This document shows positions 59,734 to 64,000 of a stretch of 64,000 nucleotides of DNA, piece after piece; the first letter of the stretch is position 1; each line of letters opens with the position of its first letter. The notes beneath the pieces were generated by a model. The model made no database searches. It saw only the letters and a program-made list of their open reading frames with translations, and had not been told where the DNA came from. The position numbers were made by a program, and so were the translations under genes. The DNA comes from Lycorma delicatula (lineage: Eukaryota > Arthropoda > Insecta > Hemiptera > Fulgoridae): NCBI RefSeq assembly GCF_047948215.1, contig NC_134456.1, positions 15,284,230 through 15,348,229 of the forward strand. Direction: 5' to 3'.

Positions 59734-59868
59734 ATGCATACCCAAGTCATCAACTTGTATATCAATGGCAGTCTGGAGCAAGTGTAAGTTTTGAACCAGG
59801 AATGACACTATCACAATTTGACTTGATGGGAAGTCCACAACGCAATCTTACATTTCAACGAAGAGAAG
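59734..59868 (+). CDS. Cys-loop ligand-gated ion channel (GABA-receptor-like), next exon
   Basis: 135 bp after acceptor ttatctacag and before donor gtaaat. With the last base of the previous exon it reads YAYPSHQLVYQWQSGASVSF, then EPGMTLSQFDLMGSPQ and LTFQRREG. The pattern GSYAY----V-Y-W and LSQFDL corresponds to the strand and loop region after the Cys-loop (ligand-binding loops B-C side). Among insect subunits it looks closest to the GRD-type group rather than RDL or LCCH3, but this is recall and not a search. Transmembrane exons M1-M4 should follow downstream and are not in the window. Confidence 0.85.
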
Positions 59869-61540
59869 GTAAATGTCAGTAATCCTAAATAAACTATTTA
59901 TATTATTACTATTTCTTATTATTAGAAAATATACCAGTTTCTATGGTAAACAGAATAAAGGTGTGATTTTTAGGGTTGATTATCACTTGTATCTTGGTGG
60001 GCTCGATAATATGCACAGTAGATTCTGAACAGTGAAGAAATCAGCCATTTAAACTAATCCTGGTGTTTGATACATGTTCTGTACTATAAGTGGCTTTGTT
60101 GTTTTCAGCAATGATTTGAAACTTGTGTTAAGTTACTTACTATTTTAAGTTACTTACTATTTTATGATTATGCCAGTTAATATTTACTACATTAAATGAG
60201 TTTCACAAGGGAAGGTAATGCAAGTGTAAAATGTTACCAAGTATTATTTCATTCACTCTATCTTCCACATTATCCTCTTCAGTTTCTCAGAATCTTCTAA
60301 TGAAAGATGAGTAGTCAATCATGCTTTCAAAAAAAGAAGGTTGAAGTCAACATGTTAAGCTGGTTATTAACAGTTAAGGTTTTCAGCCAGGATGTAAACT
60401 AATCTCGTTCTTGTATTATTGGATTTCTGAGATTAAGAAAGGGCTGAACACCAATTACAAATGTCAGTTTCGGATGAAATGTTGAAACTTGGATTGGCTA
60501 GAAATAAATTCTGGGGCAGGATAAAATGGCTTACGTCATGTCAGAAGATAGGTTTTCAGTAAAGATTTAATTCTGTGTGTTAAACTGCACTGTGTCATAT
60601 CTCTGAAACAATTCTAAATTTCTTAATGGTCCTAGTGAATATTTGTCATCAGTTTTCAGACGAAAACTGTTGGCAATCGTTTGTATTATAGTTATAGATG
60701 ATTTTATACAGTACATTTCCCTTCAATGTCAAACGCAAATATTTATCTCCTGAATCCATATTCGTGTTTAAAATAGTATTAGATAATTATCTATTATCTT
60801 ATAAGATATTGTCATAAGATGATGTGTAGATATAATAAAAGTTATGAGCTGCGACATTCATTATAATTTAAACATAAGAGTTAATTCCAATTTATGGTCA
60901 ATTATGTTCAGTCTGTTATTATCTGACCTGGAATACCAGAATTCAATGTGTGAATCTTGCCTCTCAATATGTTGGTGGCTAATTCATCACACCACAGAGT
61001 GCCATATTCAACAATAAAGGTACAATAATATTATACAATAATCAGTATTATTAGATGTTTATTTTCATATTATTAGTTTACTGTTTATATTTGTATCTAA
61101 GATAGATATTTTACAATGACTGTCTGAATGTTCACATTAATTTATATTACATTTTAAGTTTGAGTTCACTCTTTTAAAATTATATTATTAACAAAACAAC
61201 AATGTGTTCTTGAGAAAGAATCAGTCAATAAGAAGAACTAATTTACATATGACAACTAGTTAAAAAGAAGAAATAATACACATACTTCCATGATCAGAGT
61301 ATATTGAAAAGTTTTATCAATTTCAGAAAAACAGGCTACTTTTGAAATATGTTAATTTGAAAACTATATAGGTACAGTTTGAAAACTATGAGACTGTACA
61401 AGACTACACTTCATTTACTTTCTTACATATCATCCTCATTTATCATCTGAAGTAATACCTTAATGACGGTTCTGGAGACAAATAATATTATTTTCTACAT
61501 TGAAGTAATCGAAATATATTTTTGTGGGTAGTTATTTTTT
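59869..61540. other. Ion-channel intron downstream of the last exon seen
   Basis: AT-rich; the next channel exon (end of the ligand-binding domain and M1) was searched for by eye and not found. Confidence 0.6.
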
Positions 61541-61550
61541 TTTACGCTCT

Positions 61551-61610
61551 AATTCAGGCGGCTTTGCCGCCGTAGGCATCGCCTACCTTGCCTACCGCCG
61601 GCCCCGAAAC
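61551..61610. repeat. GC-rich cluster of tiny hairpins
   Basis: Two perfect 6-bp stems with 3-base loops stand back to back, ggcggc-ttt-gccgcc (61557-61571) and gtaggc-atc-gcctac (61572-61586). They are followed by cttgcctaccgccggcc, which is again complementary to parts of both. The surroundings are strongly AT-rich. Function is unknown. Confidence 0.85.
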
Positions 61611-61669
61611 GTGAAAAAATATTAATTTTACCGTTTATCGAAGAACAGAATGAATTTTTCCAAACATAG

Positions 61670-61693
61670 TTTACAGAAGTATACTTCTGTAAA
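61670..61693. repeat. Perfect 24-bp palindrome
   Basis: tttacagaagta followed at once by its exact reverse complement, with no loop. It lies 60 bases from the GC-rich hairpin cluster. Confidence 0.92.
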
Positions 61694-63684
61694 AAAAAAA
61701 CAACTTTTTTTCAAAACTTTGAACGTTTGTTTAGTGATATTACAGATATTACTATTGAAAATAACTCTCACTGTTTGAAAACCTACTTAAATATACGCTA
61801 TCACAAATTTGAGTATACAATTAAATTGTAGTCTGTTCTACATTTCACTGTATCAAGAAAGTTGGACAGTTCAACAAACAAAAACAACAGAATAAACCTT
61901 TGTAAACCATCTCGTGGAAACTGAATTCTTACATAAAATTACCGACACGCCGTGCAAATCCTAACTTTTTTAAATATGGATAAAGTTTGCGTGATCCACT
62001 TCTCAGTAAGAAATATATAAATATAAATGTCATAAATAGTAAAATTTCTGTTATACATAATGTAAAATGTTTGGACCGTCTAATTAGATAATAAAGTTTC
62101 ATCAGAATAATAACCCGATTTCATTTACAGTGGGTTAAATCACACTGTGTTGCTTTGAAGTATTTTATTAAACGCTAACGATGATAGGGTATACATAAAC
62201 GTAATTTATACTATTATGTTTTGTGATTACTTGAAAAAGTAAAAAAAATACATATACTAAAATAGACTATCAGAACTTCGTTTTGTACCGGTAAATATGA
62301 TTCGTGTAAATTATTTCGTAAATTATAAATTCTCATGTTTCCGTGCATTTATATTTATGAATGTATAAAATTTGCTAAGAAGTAAATGCTATTTATTATT
62401 TTAATAAAAATTAAAAAGCGAAAATTGTAATTAACTGGTAACAGATTAACAAGCGATTTTCCCTTTGCAAGCGTGCATGTACGTGTGAATTCTTGTATTA
62501 CTGATGAACCTATGTTGTACACATGTAGTTCTATCAAGACGGAACATTAGATTTGATTAAATTAAATAAAAAGCTTTATCAACCCCTCCTGTACCGTCGG
62601 TATATTAATTTAATCTAGTTTTGAAGGTACAGTTTTATTTAATTTATTGTAAATACATCGCTTGCGATATATTATTAAAATACATTTTAAAAAATCCAGA
62701 TTGCGATTAAAACAAAATGTTTATAAATAAATGTAATAAAATATTTTTTTATACTAATAAATAAAAAAACAAAATAGTTCAATAGTCGATGACAAATATA
62801 ATTTATACAATTCTATCGGTCTATTTTACAAAGACGAATTTTACAGATAATTATTTTTTCGTTTAATTTTTTTGATGATGCGTCAAAAGAAAAGAATTGT
62901 CAGTCGGTTACTAAGGGAGGGTGGAGTGAGATAGTGAGGGGAATCACCCCCCTCACTGACCCGCTGCGCCACTGTCGCGCTGTCCCTCTGTTAAACACGA
63001 ACAGAACGGCCAGCTGTCTTCCTTCGCGTCTGATTGGCTACCGTCGGACAGTACTGATCACGCCACAATTCAAATACAACCGTTAACGTAACGGTCATCA
63101 CTTCTAAACGAGTAACAAAGTTAATAGCAATCACTATTTCTTATATAGACGTTCGATATAATTAAATTAAATCAAGATTAGTCCATTATTTTATATCGAT
63201 TTAAAATAATAATTAATTTCCTTTAATTTTAATAAATACATTAAAAATATTACGATAAAGTATATTCGTTTTGTAAAGTAAAAAAAAATTTAACAATAAA
63301 TTATAACAGATCAAATTTCTCCTGTTTTATTTACAATACGACCTCGAAATATCCTACACGTGTAGTTTAACGAGCGAGGAATAATAGAATCAAACCCGAG
63401 CCCAGCTTTTTTAGAAGTTAACAATCGACTGATCGGCCAGTTTTTAATATGATTGTTATAAACTTACTTTGAAATAAAGCATTAAAGGATAAAAAAAAAT
63501 AATCAGTAAAACTTATAATTAAATCGATTATTTATGTTTCTAATAAATAACGTAACAGACGGCCAGATAAATACAATGTTGCGTTACACGCTATAAACAA
63601 CCTACATACCTACATTTATGCAATTCTTTAATGTTTATAAGAACATAAAATATAATGTTATTTAATAGATCAACAAACATCAAC
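61694..63684. other. No gene seen; CpG-richer patch
   Basis: Between about 62880 and 63110 the sequence is richer in G+C and CpG, with gattggct (a CCAAT-type motif on the other strand) and a gc-rich tract around ctgcgccactgtcgcgc. This could be a promoter or an old repeat; no transcript start or coding exon can be shown. The rest is AT-rich and empty. Confidence 0.5.
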
Positions 63685-63760
63685 TAAACCGTTTGCCGAC
63701 CGACCTCCTAAGTAATAAGCTTCGTCCGGAGATCCCGGGTTCGAATCTTAGACACGGTTG
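63685..63760 (+). mobile_element. SINE-like fragment with B box
   Basis: gtccggagatcccgggttcgaatcttag-like bases around 63723-63750 include a perfect B-box core (gggttcgaatc), and the ccggagatcccgggttcgaa context resembles the SINE at 24490-24661. The A-box side (gccgaccgacctcctaagt) is not clearly conserved. The tail is not defined. Confidence 0.55.
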
Positions 63761-64000
63761 GAATTTTTAATTTAATTTATATTATTGACTCGTTTAATTA
63801 TTTATCAAAATATTACAGAATATAAGGTATATGTTTAGTGAAGGCTGTTAGTTCAGTTTTTAGTCAAGGTCGCAGACACAACGTTGTTCGAAAAAAACAA
63901 CGGTTTTTCCGATTTCGCATTAAACGGACTAGGTTTTGTCAACAAATCAGGGAATGGTGTTATAAACAACATAACCCAAGCTTGTTTATTATTACAATTC
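63761..64000. other. No gene seen
   Basis: Short remaining stretch without a recognised feature. Confidence 0.5.

Noticed and set aside
62880..63110. Possible CpG-type promoter
   Set aside because: Only composition and a CCAAT-like motif support it; no downstream first exon can be shown.
1..64000. CRISPR arrays, operons, riboswitches or phage-like modules
   Set aside because: No regularly spaced direct repeats, ribosome-binding sites or prokaryotic gene order; the sequence is eukaryotic with introns and retrotransposons.

Overview
The window looks like AT-rich insect nuclear DNA. Protein-coding exons are short and bounded by GT-AG introns. Transposable elements of several eukaryotic classes fill the introns and gaps: RTE-, I- and R1-type LINEs, tRNA-derived SINEs, hAT, Tigger/pogo and mariner-like DNA transposons. 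The order is not proven; the repeat mix would suit a hemipteran, but that is a weak guess. There are no operons, CRISPR arrays or prokaryotic genes. All family names rest on recognising motifs by eye, not on searches.

Layout. (1) 1-17760: a very large inverted repeat. Arms at 1-5859 and 11897-17760 are nearly identical in opposite orientation around a 6.0-kb unique spacer. The locus carries four exons of an axonemal dynein heavy chain (DNAH1-like, AAA6 motor region) on the minus strand. Two of them are repeated on the plus strand in the right arm. Each arm also holds the same 5'-truncated RTE LINE with an intact 409-codon reverse-transcriptase frame and the same SINE. (2) 17761-22271: no gene seen. 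(3) 22272-29205: remains of DNA transposons, two SINEs, an RTE fragment and a perfect 61-bp fold-back element, in a CpG-richer background. (4) 30143-38928: two consecutive exons of tripeptidyl-peptidase II (plus strand). Their 8.6-kb intron holds a nearly full-length but disabled I-type LINE in antisense. (5) 38929-53641: an R1-like ORF1-only element with a perfect 13-bp target duplication, a short tandem repeat, a decayed hAT gene and the longest RTE copy. (6) 53642-59868: two consecutive exons of a Cys-loop ligand-gated ion channel (GABA-receptor-like), with a decayed transposon-derived gene in the 6.0-kb intron. (7) 59869-64000: intron or intergenic DNA with short palindromes and a SINE-like fragment.

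No host gene is complete: each shows only two to four internal exons. For TPP2 and the channel this could reflect very long introns. For the dynein gene the inverted duplication means neither strand gives a continuous gene. The most interesting structures are the dynein inverted repeat (possible source of long hairpin RNA, or an assembly artefact to exclude), the ORF1-only LINE derivative, and a recurring set of perfect small-loop hairpins.
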